Part shown: positions 10,101 to 17,658 of the stretch, in pieces
Layout: every line of letters begins with the position of its first letter
Numbering within the stretch: the first letter of the stretch is position 1
NCBI GenBank assembly: GCA_024867545.1
Contig: JANFNE010000051.1
Span: 1-52,332 of the forward strand
Direction of reading: 5' to 3'
Source: Phytopythium helicoides
Taxonomy: Eukaryota > Oomycota > Peronosporomycetes > Pythiales > Pythiaceae
Length of the DNA stretch: 52,332 nt
Made by a program: the position numbers and the translations under genes
The notes under the pieces: generated by a model
Told to the model about the DNA's origin: nothing
Database searches by the model: none
Seen by the model: only the letters and a program-made list of their open reading frames with translations

Positions 10101-11993
10101 CGGTCACTCGAAGGTCGTTGTCTCCAATGGGCTACTATCCTGTCGCCATGGTCCCTCGAAATTGTCAAGATCGAACGAGACGAAGACGGTCTCGCGGCCA
10201 TTCTCGGAGCAGGGATAACTCCCCGGGAGCGGTTGGACGAGATTGCGGAAGAACTCATCCCGTCTAAGGGGCGAGTCATCCCAGCCCCACTCATCAGCCT
10301 CGAGATGCTGGAGGACGACTTTGATGGATACCTGTTGAGTTTTGATGGAGCGGCAAAATTGTCCACGCGCATTGGAAGCGCCGGCTGTGTGATTTGGAAG
10401 CTACCCGAGTGGGACATTGTGTCGGCCGACGGTTATTACTTGGAAAACGTCACAGTGAATGAGGCCGAATACCACGGACTGATCAACGGGCTGACTAGAG
10501 CACGTGGGCTCGGAATCCGGGATCTAGTGGTGGCCGGAGATTCGCGTATCGTCATCCAACAAGTCCAGGGCCTAATAGGCTGTAACCAGTCGCATCTGAT
10601 GTTGTTGCTGCAACAGGCCGAAGCTACAAAGAATCAGTTCGCCTCACTGCGACTAGTCCACGTGAAACGAGAATTCAATGCGTCAGCCGACCACATCACA
10701 AGCCAAGTCTTGCGCCTAGGCTCAAGCGTGAGCCTCGAATCACCTGAGGAACGCGCCCAACTCAAAGCCCTGAGCAGGCTGAAAGAAAAGCTTGTCCGAC
10801 TCCCCAGCGACATGACAACGGAGCACGCATTCGCAGTGACCAGGTCCCAAGCTCGCAGCACTGACGTCCGGACCACGACTCGACTTGGGCCAAGGTCTTT
10901 AGCTGCACGACACGCGGAAGAAGTCGGCCCTGTACGTTCCAGAGACATGGGGACAGATCTAGATCAAACGTTGGCCCACACCGGTGAGTCTGAGGGAGTG
11001 AGTCCAACGACCGCCATCCCGGTAACACGTCGGCCTAGCAACGAATTTCCGTTGGCCCAAGACACTTACGTCGTTCGAGAACGTTGGCGCCGGATCCGAG
11101 CTCAACAAGCCGCTGAGCCTGGGCTGCACAGCATGATGCAGTACCTCAAAGGCGAGTGGGCCGACCTGTCCGACGCAGAAGTCAAGAAGCTGGGCAAAAG
11201 AGCTGACAAATTCGTCCTCGACGCCGAAGACACTTTGTTCTACTTAAGTCGGGACACGTCGGCCCGCCCGGTGAACGCTGGAGGATCACTGAGACTCGTG
11301 GTGCCAAAGACTTTACAGAAAGACATCTTGCATCACTGCCATGATGACTACCAAGGCGGACATCAGGGAATCAGTCGGACGTTTGAGAAACTCAAACAAG
11401 AGTACTACTGGGTGGGAATGTATGCCGACGTGGAACGATATGTCCGTGAATGCACAGACTGTGTGACGTCGAAAGGCAAACCACAGAACCCAGGCCCATC
11501 GCCCGGCAACATCCTCGCTACGTTCCCGTTCGAGGTACTCTCGATGGACTTCGTGATCCCGTTACCCGAGAGCAGCCATGGCAACAAAGCGCTACTATTG
11601 TTCCAAGACACCTTCTCAGGATATGTGCTTTGCAAACCCATGAGGCACACAACGGCACAGGACGTAGCAGAAGCCTATGAAGAAGTCGTGTTTCGGACCT
11701 GGGGCGCAAGTACCTTTGTCCGACATGACATGGATCCGCGATTCATGACAGACATCTTCCGCCACTTCAACGAGATGATGGGCACGAAGCAACGTGCGAC
11801 CATGGCGTATCGACCTCAGGCTAACGGCCAACAAGAACGTTCAGTTCAAACGATTGTCAAGAGCATCCGAGCCTACGTGGCAGAACCTGACCAGAGCGAC
11901 TGGGACGACATCGTAGTCAAGCTGATGCATGGTCTCAACACGTCATACGACCACACGCGGCGAGCTACGCCTTCCTATCTGCTGATGGGATGA
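7161..11993 (+). CDS. pol: Pol: protease, reverse transcriptase, two RNase H domains, integrase core
   Basis: Frame open from before 7083 to a TGA at 11991-11993; 7161 is a GTG, so a true start is not shown and gag fusion is likely. In order: aspartic protease (LDTGAST near residue 90, then LLGMSFM); RT (DIRLCIDYRRVN, MPFG, and YIDD as the catalytic box); and an RT-linked RNase H whose usual TDAS box reads LHANP, losing the first Asp. A second, archaeal/plant-type RNase H follows (SFDGAA, NEAEY, AGDSR, ASADH). The integrase has a HHCC zinc region (CTDC) and a DDE core (SMDFV, RHDMDP, GQQERS). The RT carries a ~100-residue Glu/Pro/Ser-rich insertion before YIDD. The intact second RNase H may compensate for the damaged first one (inference). 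Confidence 0.9.
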   Translation: MHVYLGKSIACDNGNRQSTSDVEPYSEPEDEGAVYFATPGVQEFEDDVVKFRLRPGERRGWWADHDSAERDMVAMVHGAVCDVRTRIMLDTGASTNIICPSLVRRLRLKVSTTEKLAVKGFSGTTTYIDSSVKVKVTLGERAVYYLKMWVGHIGEGIQCLLGMSFMRRAGVRLCASAAEVLIPDEEKIPLLRSHGARPLAHVDAPITAGEEVRLSPGDNYVCYIAYRNVDPDTVAVWAGRGLDWVTQVIHNGAGRPVSIRVVNISGARQVILAPGEPLGRLIGQGFYPDDPSFVRPGSRRHHEWSVLAYENGWSRDHERQREFDAWIRERMQPRAVNRQEYPTPAGILRRVEAEPTLYERSTAQPAAVFETLTVSTKAVEESGSQSVIPVPRPTLDAAEPAKEMTPQERLSEQFATVLFASDVVESPSSSVYWHEGSDEVLLTSLRDQLAVIPELPESQPDVDITKADIGEQGLTTPEMDQQMRGVLERHRSIFLGEGNALPPPARGVWCDLQVDPGTKPIAQRGRPVAPQHLTKVYELLKKLLEAGLIEFSDSDWASPIVIVMKKNKVDIRLCIDYRRVNELIKLEHHPLPLIDELLSSFEASLWFLSMDMASGFWAVRMTKRAREISAFVCPLGHFQWTRMPFGQKNAPLIYQRMLDNCLWGMVRLPPDEEAEVDPEVLSALGLEGVPGAGPSQGATLDTEPETDKSEPNGSTTGSEAADHVGVAPRMHPTVFHRNIPAPETMGSVLGRSSYIDDIAHGAATWDELCETLEHLLIRLRYWNISVSLPKSVFGKRSIPYLSHEISPEGLRATPKIVPGVKNLSFPTTLKGVQSFLGSLNYYAKFIEDLPQISAVLHELTDEQVRTGRNLDQARAAFELLKARIVSTPLLRHPDRSQPFVIILHANPWAVSAVLGQEVDGMIQPVRFTGRTLQKSELKYHPAEKEVLSLLRVLRVFYTMIAGCHIKVYTRHSVLSWLFKSRSLEGRCLQWATILSPWSLEIVKIERDEDGLAAILGAGITPRERLDEIAEELIPSKGRVIPAPLISLEMLEDDFDGYLLSFDGAAKLSTRIGSAGCVIWKLPEWDIVSADGYYLENVTVNEAEYHGLINGLTRARGLGIRDLVVAGDSRIVIQQVQGLIGCNQSHLMLLLQQAEATKNQFASLRLVHVKREFNASADHITSQVLRLGSSVSLESPEERAQLKALSRLKEKLVRLPSDMTTEHAFAVTRSQARSTDVRTTTRLGPRSLAARHAEEVGPVRSRDMGTDLDQTLAHTGESEGVSPTTAIPVTRRPSNEFPLAQDTYVVRERWRRIRAQQAAEPGLHSMMQYLKGEWADLSDAEVKKLGKRADKFVLDAEDTLFYLSRDTSARPVNAGGSLRLVVPKTLQKDILHHCHDDYQGGHQGISRTFEKLKQEYYWVGMYADVERYVRECTDCVTSKGKPQNPGPSPGNILATFPFEVLSMDFVIPLPESSHGNKALLLFQDTFSGYVLCKPMRHTTAQDVAEAYEEVVFRTWGASTFVRHDMDPRFMTDIFRHFNEMMGTKQRATMAYRPQANGQQERSVQTIVKSIRAYVAEPDQSDWDDIVVKLMHGLNTSYDHTRRATPSYLLMG

Positions 11994-12017
11994 CAGCCCA
12001 GGAGCACGATCACGGCC

Positions 12018-12734
12018 ATGCTCGGTCGAGTGCCCCGGGACGCAACCAAGCGTACGGCCTATGAATGGCGCCGAGCCCAAGTCCGTGAGTATGAGTATGC
12101 GAGAGCATGGGCTATCGAGCTGCAGCGTCAGGCACAAGCAGACCGAGCCGAGGCTCAGACACGACGTTGGGCCGAGCTGTCCGAGAAGTTGCGCGCAGGC
12201 CTAGAAGTGGGTGATGTGGTTTGGCTATACTTGGCTCGGGTTCAGCCTGGCCTAACCAAGAAACTCGCGCATCTGTGGCACGGCCCCTTCACAATAGTGG
12301 AGAAGTCTGACGACTACCGCGTGAAACTCAGTATCGAAGGCACAGGATATCGAATTCATCCATGGGTCCATATCGGCCGACTCAAACCAAGAGTCACCTT
12401 CCCCGATAGGCCGACGGAAATACTCGAACTCGAAGAGGAAGACGACTGGGACGCCGCACTCCTACCTGAAGACAGTTGGGAACCAGACAATGACGAAGAT
12501 CGCTACGAAGTTGAGGCCATCCTCGATGTGCGATGGGTAAAACGTACTAGAACGTCGCGACGGACCAGAGAATACCTGATCAAGTGGGTCGGCTATACGG
12601 AGCCCGAGTGGCTTCCGGCGGCCCAGCTCTCATGTGGTCAGTTGCTGTACGAGTTCGACCAAAGTGCGAAGGCGAAGTCGCGGTTCCGAGCCATGCAGGC
12701 AGGCGACGGCGCCCCAGACCCTGAGACTAACTAG
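12018..12734 (+). CDS. Integrase C-terminus (GPY/F) and chromodomain, cut from pol by one stop
   Basis: Same reading frame as pol, separated only by the TGA at 11991, where relatives read straight on through a LLxG-x-xPRS-like stretch. Residues about 70-125 hold the GPY/F module (HGPFTIVEK...HPWVHIGRLKP). About 165-220 is a chromodomain (YEVEAILDVRW..., YLIKWVGY, EWLPAAQL). Chromodomains on gypsy integrases usually bind histone marks and steer insertion into heterochromatin. As annotated it lacks its own promoter or start, so it is a severed pol end unless the stop is read through. The 250 bp after it (12735-12984) show no gene. Confidence 0.85.
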   Translation: MLGRVPRDATKRTAYEWRRAQVREYEYARAWAIELQRQAQADRAEAQTRRWAELSEKLRAGLEVGDVVWLYLARVQPGLTKKLAHLWHGPFTIVEKSDDYRVKLSIEGTGYRIHPWVHIGRLKPRVTFPDRPTEILELEEEDDWDAALLPEDSWEPDNDEDRYEVEAILDVRWVKRTRTSRRTREYLIKWVGYTEPEWLPAAQLSCGQLLYEFDQSAKAKSRFRAMQAGDGAPDPETN

Positions 12735-12984
12735 TCTCGGGGTCACAGTCCGAGCTGAGACCGCAGCGTGTGGTCCGCTCGGACAACAAAACTGCATATG
12801 TATGTCGAATTTATATTGTCATCAGCCGAAGACACCAATGTGGAAGACAGACGTGCAAAACCTCGGTTACCAAAGCCGACATGGATTACCGCAGTTAACC
12901 TAGAAGAACTGCTATGAGAACGTGGACGAGCCGAGCCGAAGACTCCAGCCAAGAGGACGAGAAGCAACAAAGACGGAGTGACAT

Positions 12985-13975
12985 TCAGCTTCGACCGCCG
13001 TGCGCACCGGTGATGACCGGATCACGGAAGCGAGACTTGTCAAGGCCTGCGTCCGTCGGAATCAGATACCGAGTCGCTTCCTTGCCAACGAAACGCTTCT
13101 TCCTCAAAGCCTCCGGCACGTACTTGAGCATGACCTCTGTAGGACAGGTCGTCCAGCAGCTGCGAGCAGGCTCACGTTCGTCCAACGCCGCGAGCTGACG
13201 CTCAAGCGAGATCTTGAACTTTGGGTGCTCGAGCACCCACTCGCAGTGCACCTCCGGGATGAACCACAGACCAGGCTCGAACCAAATCTGCGGATCGTAA
13301 CCGGGCAGTCTGGTCAACATGGCCAACAGCTTCTTCCGAGCCGACATCAAGCTATACGACCGCGATTTACGACTCTGGTGGAGCCCCGCAAGCTCTGGAC
13401 AGTCTTCGTAAAGCTGCTTCTCGTCTGGGATGTAAACCCAGTGCAAGCGTTCCCAGATTTCTTGCGCGTACTTGAACTGGAGGTTGATTACCTCACGCAG
13501 GCCGTCGCGCATCTGGGCTGACAGATCCGTGGGCTTGAAGAACATGAAGTGACGCACACGACTGCGAAACATGGCTTCCCACGGACGGCTCAACAGCAAC
13601 TCGTGATAGGCCTGCGGATCCCATCGCTGCTGCAGCGCCTTGGTCGTCTCGGGCTGGCGCAGATGCGCAAAGTTGGGGTAGCCGTCAGCAACCTGCTGCG
13701 TCCCACGTTTAGGCGCACGCACCACGCGAACGCCGAGGTAGTGCCACACGTCCACGTCCGAGGCGGCGGACACCGGCGCCGCGCGGAGTTCCTCATCCGA
13801 CAGACCCACGTCATCCGCCAGCCCAACTCTGCGTTTCTTGGCTGGAGGTCCGCTCGAGTTGGCGCGTGCGGGACGCTTACCCGCCGAATTCTTGCGCCCT
13901 CGCGTCTCAGCCGCCAGCGGTCCCTTGCTCTTGGCTTGCTCTTGAAAGCTGGGTCGCTGTCGGCCGAGCTGGAGC
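12985..13975 (-). pseudogene. C-terminal half of the antisense gene of the gypsy element (frameshifted)
   Basis: A 274-residue frame (12985-13809) continues upstream in the same frame without an ATG through a basic patch, PPAKKRRV, that looks like a nuclear localisation signal. Its body is Trp/Tyr-rich and globular-looking (WHYLGVRVV, RPWEAMFRS, LHWVYIPDE, GLWFIPEVHCEW). I recognise no family. Upstream the coding signal moves to another frame (acidic SDEEVSSSSADSD, about 13960-14040) and then to the frame of 13976-16108. Two indels therefore seem to separate one original protein. It is antisense to gag-pol, between the chromodomain and the 3' LTR. Confidence 0.6.
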
Positions 13976-16108
13976 TCACCTCTTCGTCCGACGGTGTGTC
14001 GTCAGCCGGAGGAATTGACGGCCATGGGAGGTGCGACGTGAAGTTGGGAGTCGCATCAGCTCTTGCACATCGAGCCGAATCGAATCCCACTTGAGCGCTG
14101 GAGGAACGAGCTCCTGCGCGTCACGCAACGTCACGGGCGGTCGAGTCTTGCTTGACAGTGGCTCCAAGTCCGTCGGCTCATACTCAGTCGGGTAGACTCG
14201 CTGCTGAAGCGGTGCAGACGGTGTCGAGGCAGCCGACGACTTGTTGGCGAAATTACCGGCCGTGGACCCACCACCAGCCCCGCCGGAGCCATCACCTGGC
14301 TCGTCGTCGTTGTAGCTTGAGTCCCCGGCCTCAGACGGTAGTTTGCTGCCCGACCCATCGGACTCAGCCGACTCCTCCAAGCCGTCCGAACGCTCCTCGT
14401 CATCAGCTTCACCCCAGCCGTGCTCGAAGGAACCATGATCGGCAGTGTCAGCCTTGTCTTCTCGCAACTCGGACGAAACTGCGCCGCCAGCTGAGTCACG
14501 CGCCGAGCGCAGTTCAGCCGGTCGGCCCGAGTCCGACCTCAATGACATCGGGTGGAGCAGCGGCAACAAATCGCGCGGAGGAGAGACACCGTGAGCGGAT
14601 TGCTTGGGCGAACTGAGCTCAACACTGTTCTTGCGTAGCTGGGCCAGCCCTTCAGCCGCGGCTTGGTCGCTGCCACTAGCACTCACAGATTTCTCGGCAG
14701 ACTCGTCGGCCGACGGCGCGGGCTGGTTCGTCCGGCGCGAGAACGGCGGGACTGGCGTGCTCGGCGGTAAGTCGAACGCCCCAATTGAGATCAAGGTGGC
14801 CGAGGAGGAAGCATCCCTCGTACCAGAGGCGAACGAGTCAAGCAGCTCGCGGAGACGCACCCAGTTGCCGTGCACCTGCGCCCGCGAGAACAAATACTCG
14901 AGCAGAGAGTCAACATCTTCGATAGGCGCACGAGCCTGTGATCGGGATGCGGCAGCGAGCTCTGCTTGGGCCGTCGCCAACGTGCTCCGCAAGACTTCAG
15001 CTCGGCCTTCGGCGTCTTCGACCTGCATCTTGAGCCGCTCAATCTCTGCGTGAGCCTGCGTGAGCTGCGAATCTCGCCGGCCCACGCGCTCGACTGCGGC
15101 CGCACGATCAATTGCGTTCTTCTCACGCAGAGCGCTCAGCTGTGCCTCGTACCAACGAATCTCGTCTTGAAGCCGGTCAGTCCAAGCATCCTCTCGAGTC
15201 TGCGCCTCCAGCACCAAGTGCCGGCCCATAGCGACAGCAATCGAGAGTTGGTCGGCGAGCTCCGACTCGTGACGTGGGCCTTGACCTTGAAGCACGCGCT
15301 GGTCCAAGATGTGACGCACCAGCAGGGGGACAGCGTGAACCGTGGCAACACAACGCGACGCGAAGCCAGCCAGACCGAACGTCCGGATCAACGAGTTGAG
15401 TCCTGCTACCACGCTGAACACTTCAGAGGCCGACGGATGCAGTGCAGCCGGCTCGAGGGAGCGCAACACCAAGAGTGACTCGACGGGCGCAGACACCACA
15501 TCGGCGAGCGCGCTGGCTTCTTCCGCAGTCAGCACTGGTATCGGGGTCAGCGTCCGCGTCCCAACGTCTTGAGTGCGCGCGAATCGCTCCCCTCCGCTCC
15601 AGTCGCGGTGCTCCATTGGCCGCTCGACTGGGACAGTCTGCGGCGGATCATTCGGCAACCCCAAGCGACGCAACTCTTTCCTCGCGTGCGCCACGGCTGC
15701 CACACCGCTGCTTGCATCTGCGCTGGTCTTCTGTGGGTCTTCTGCAGCCTCCACAACCCCCGCAGCCGCCTGTACAGCCATCGCGCCGTTGTGCGCTGCG
15801 CGTGCCTCCGCGGGAGATGGAGAACGCGTCGATGTGTCCCCACGGGCTGCTGCCCCAGCGCCAGCCAGCCGCACTGCCGAGCGCCCGCCCCCCTCTGTAG
15901 AGGATGTTGTTGGCGCTGGCGCTGATCCAAAGAGCTGCCCGAGGTACCCCAGCGGTGACCGGAAGAAGACTGTGCGTGGTGAAGCCGCCGGCGAGGACCC
16001 TGCGCTGCCGACCGAAGCTTGCTCTGCGACAGCACTATCGCTATGGACGTCGTCGTCGTCGCCGCGCGTCGAGGGCTGGGTGCTGCCACCTGGTCTGGCG
16101 CCTGTCAT
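13976..16108 (-). CDS. N-terminal part of the antisense gene: large Ser/Ala-rich coiled-coil protein
   Basis: 710-residue frame with an ATG at 16108, only 114 bp inside the 3' LTR. Residues 1-180 are low-complexity. About 190-290 is a helical stretch (LTAEEASALADVV, LNSLIRTFGLAGF). About 300-400 is a coiled coil (Arg/Glu/Gln/Ala heptads). About 410-450 is LLEYLFSRAQVHGNWVRL. The rest is acidic and Ser-rich. The last ~35 residues probably follow a frameshift at about 14020-14075. The architecture (disordered, coiled coil, disordered, compact C-terminal domain) is reminiscent of Gag, but no gag domain is recognisable. Additional antisense frames are known in some large plant gypsy elements; the function here is unknown. 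Confidence 0.65.
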   Translation of the reverse strand: MTGARPGGSTQPSTRGDDDDVHSDSAVAEQASVGSAGSSPAASPRTVFFRSPLGYLGQLFGSAPAPTTSSTEGGGRSAVRLAGAGAAARGDTSTRSPSPAEARAAHNGAMAVQAAAGVVEAAEDPQKTSADASSGVAAVAHARKELRRLGLPNDPPQTVPVERPMEHRDWSGGERFARTQDVGTRTLTPIPVLTAEEASALADVVSAPVESLLVLRSLEPAALHPSASEVFSVVAGLNSLIRTFGLAGFASRCVATVHAVPLLVRHILDQRVLQGQGPRHESELADQLSIAVAMGRHLVLEAQTREDAWTDRLQDEIRWYEAQLSALREKNAIDRAAAVERVGRRDSQLTQAHAEIERLKMQVEDAEGRAEVLRSTLATAQAELAAASRSQARAPIEDVDSLLEYLFSRAQVHGNWVRLRELLDSFASGTRDASSSATLISIGAFDLPPSTPVPPFSRRTNQPAPSADESAEKSVSASGSDQAAAEGLAQLRKNSVELSSPKQSAHGVSPPRDLLPLLHPMSLRSDSGRPAELRSARDSAGGAVSSELREDKADTADHGSFEHGWGEADDEERSDGLEESAESDGSGSKLPSEAGDSSYNDDEPGDGSGGAGGGSTAGNFANKSSAASTPSAPLQQRVYPTEYEPTDLEPLSSKTRPPVTLRDAQELVPPALKWDSIRLDVQELMRLPTSRRTSHGRQFLRLTTHRRTKR

Positions 16109-16221
16109 CCTTCCGCGCGCTGCGCCAAGTCTGGGAGACGTGTTGAGGCCGAAGCGAGTATGTGCGACCGCCGCGGGCTCGCGCCACGCCGCTCACCAGC
16201 GCCTGTCGCCCACGGGGCGGT
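16109..16221 (+). other. Internal edge before 3' LTR, weak polypurine tract
   Basis: No gene. The bases just before the LTR (CACGGGGCGG, 16211-16220) are G-rich but broken by C, so a classical polypurine tract is weak or absent. The region may also hold the promoter of the antisense gene (inference). Confidence 0.35.
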
Positions 16222-17303
16222 TGTGATGATGTGGCCCCAGTTTCCGGGGGAACTACCAACCAACGGTCGGGTGACCCCTCATGTCTCACTGCGACACTTC
16301 TGGAGGCCCAAGTCTCGGCCTACAAGCTTGGGCCTACAAGTCCCGGCCTACAAGTCTCAGCCTACCAGTCTTGGCCTACACGCCTCAGCCTACAAGTCTG
16401 AGCCTAGGAACCGAGACTGAGCGGCCCGACTCTGGACACCAGTCATCAGTGCGACATGGAGCCGGGATTGCCATGTGGGATCAGCACCGACTGGTCGTTG
16501 CGCTTCTAGTGATTGCTTACCATGCGTTTGCGCATTTGTTTCTTGTGGACAGGGGGTCGCCCAAGGGGGCTGCCTCTACGTCTAGGCTTTACATATTACA
16601 TTTAATAAAAACTTCCGCTTTTGCCTTGGAGCACACACCCCGGAGGCGTCCGACACCTTCGTTCACCGGCGGCGCAGGCTTAGCGCTGCCGCGTTCTCTC
16701 TCACTGGTATGCAGCCTCGGCGTACTACGTATCGCGCGGCGGGAGGGTAGCCCGCTCGCGCAGAGGTAAGTCCGGTCTCCCCGGTGTATTCCCGGTCTCC
16801 CCGGTGTTCATTCCCCCTCTACAGTAGCTTAGCTCTACATTTGGTGTGTGTGAGTGCTCGGCCGGCAGATCGACGAGTGTCTGTCGGCTCGAAGCGTGTA
16901 TTCTTTTAGCTCGTGTATAAGGCTCGCGGTCTGGGCCTATAAAGACAGAGACCACCCGAGTGCGCGCGGCTTGCGTTCATACGTCTGCCGCGTGCACGTG
17001 CATATCTTCTTGTCACTAGCGTGGTGATCTGTGTGTCCGAGTGAGCTGTGGTGGCAGCCTAGATTCCTATCTGGGCGTGTTACGACAACCCGATCAAAAG
17101 GGCCTGCTCCTCGCAAGGGGTTACACAACGTGAGACTGATCAGAGCGAGCCTCGGACTTTTCCCATAGTCCAGGGCTTGCTCAGAGTTCACACAGGCTCC
17201 AGCCCCTGCCTGTGTGCTCTCTATACCTGTTCCTCAGCCGGGCTCTAGTGCAAGCCGGCTGACCCGAGGCGTCGTGGGTTTTTCCCCGACTCACCTCATC
17301 ACA
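16222..17303 (+). repeat. 3' LTR of the gypsy element
   Basis: 1082 bp, near-identical to 2349-3429. Differences seen: one extra T in the CATTTAATAAAA run, two C-to-T changes near 16707-16709, an A-to-G near 17023 and a G-to-A near 17192. AATAAA lies at 16604-16609 and TATAAAG at 16938-16944. Confidence 0.93.
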
Positions 17304-17422
17304 TAACACTATTTGCAGCTTCAACGACAACAGATTTGACAGGGTGGATTGAACACTCCGCTCGATTCCCTTCTATGTCGGCTTCCCTATCCATGTGCAT
17401 GTACGTGCGTCGTGAACTCACG

Positions 17423-17560
17423 TGCTCAAAACTACAAGATACTTGCGCACAAGTAGTGGAGATTTTGCTCAAAATCACGAGAGATTTTGCTCAAAACCAG
17501 CGGATATGAGCGCAAAAGTACAAGATACTTGCCTAAAACTAGCAGATATTTGCTCAAAAC
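17423..17560. repeat. Second copy of the 21-22 bp minisatellite
   Basis: Reverse complement of 1464-1601, lying downstream of the transposase stop codon in copy B. Together with the LTR junction it fills 17304-17658, where no gene is seen. Confidence 0.8.
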
Positions 17561-17658
17561 TTAGAGACAAGCCGCATCAAGGCACACTGCTTCATCTATA
17601 TCTACAGCAACCCAACAATTACACATGGGAAACGCTCCGTTTGTGTTTTAGGTCTAGG

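Larger units (their letters stand above)
2349..17303 (+). mobile_element. ~15 kb Ty3/gypsy LTR retrotransposon with chromodomain, dual RNase H and antisense gene
   Basis: 14,955 bp element bounded by LTRs at 2349-3429 and 16222-17303. Both LTRs begin TGTGATG and end CATCACA. A 4 bp target duplication, TAAC, lies at 2345-2348 and 17304-17307. The order is 5' LTR, primer-binding site, gag in two frames, protease-RT-RNase H-second RNase H-integrase, a stop, GPY/F and chromodomain, an antisense gene, and the 3' LTR. By eye I count about four substitutions and one indel between the LTRs (~0.5 %), so the insertion is young. Even so, the coding region already carries an in-frame TGA and apparent frameshifts, so this copy is probably non-autonomous. 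The length is well above the 5-8 kb common for chromoviruses. Confidence 0.93.

Noticed and set aside
15547..16089. Several 100-220 codon + and - strand frames under the antisense gypsy gene
   Set aside because: Arg/Cys/His-rich shadows in GC-rich sequence; only the 710-codon - strand frame has domain-like structure.
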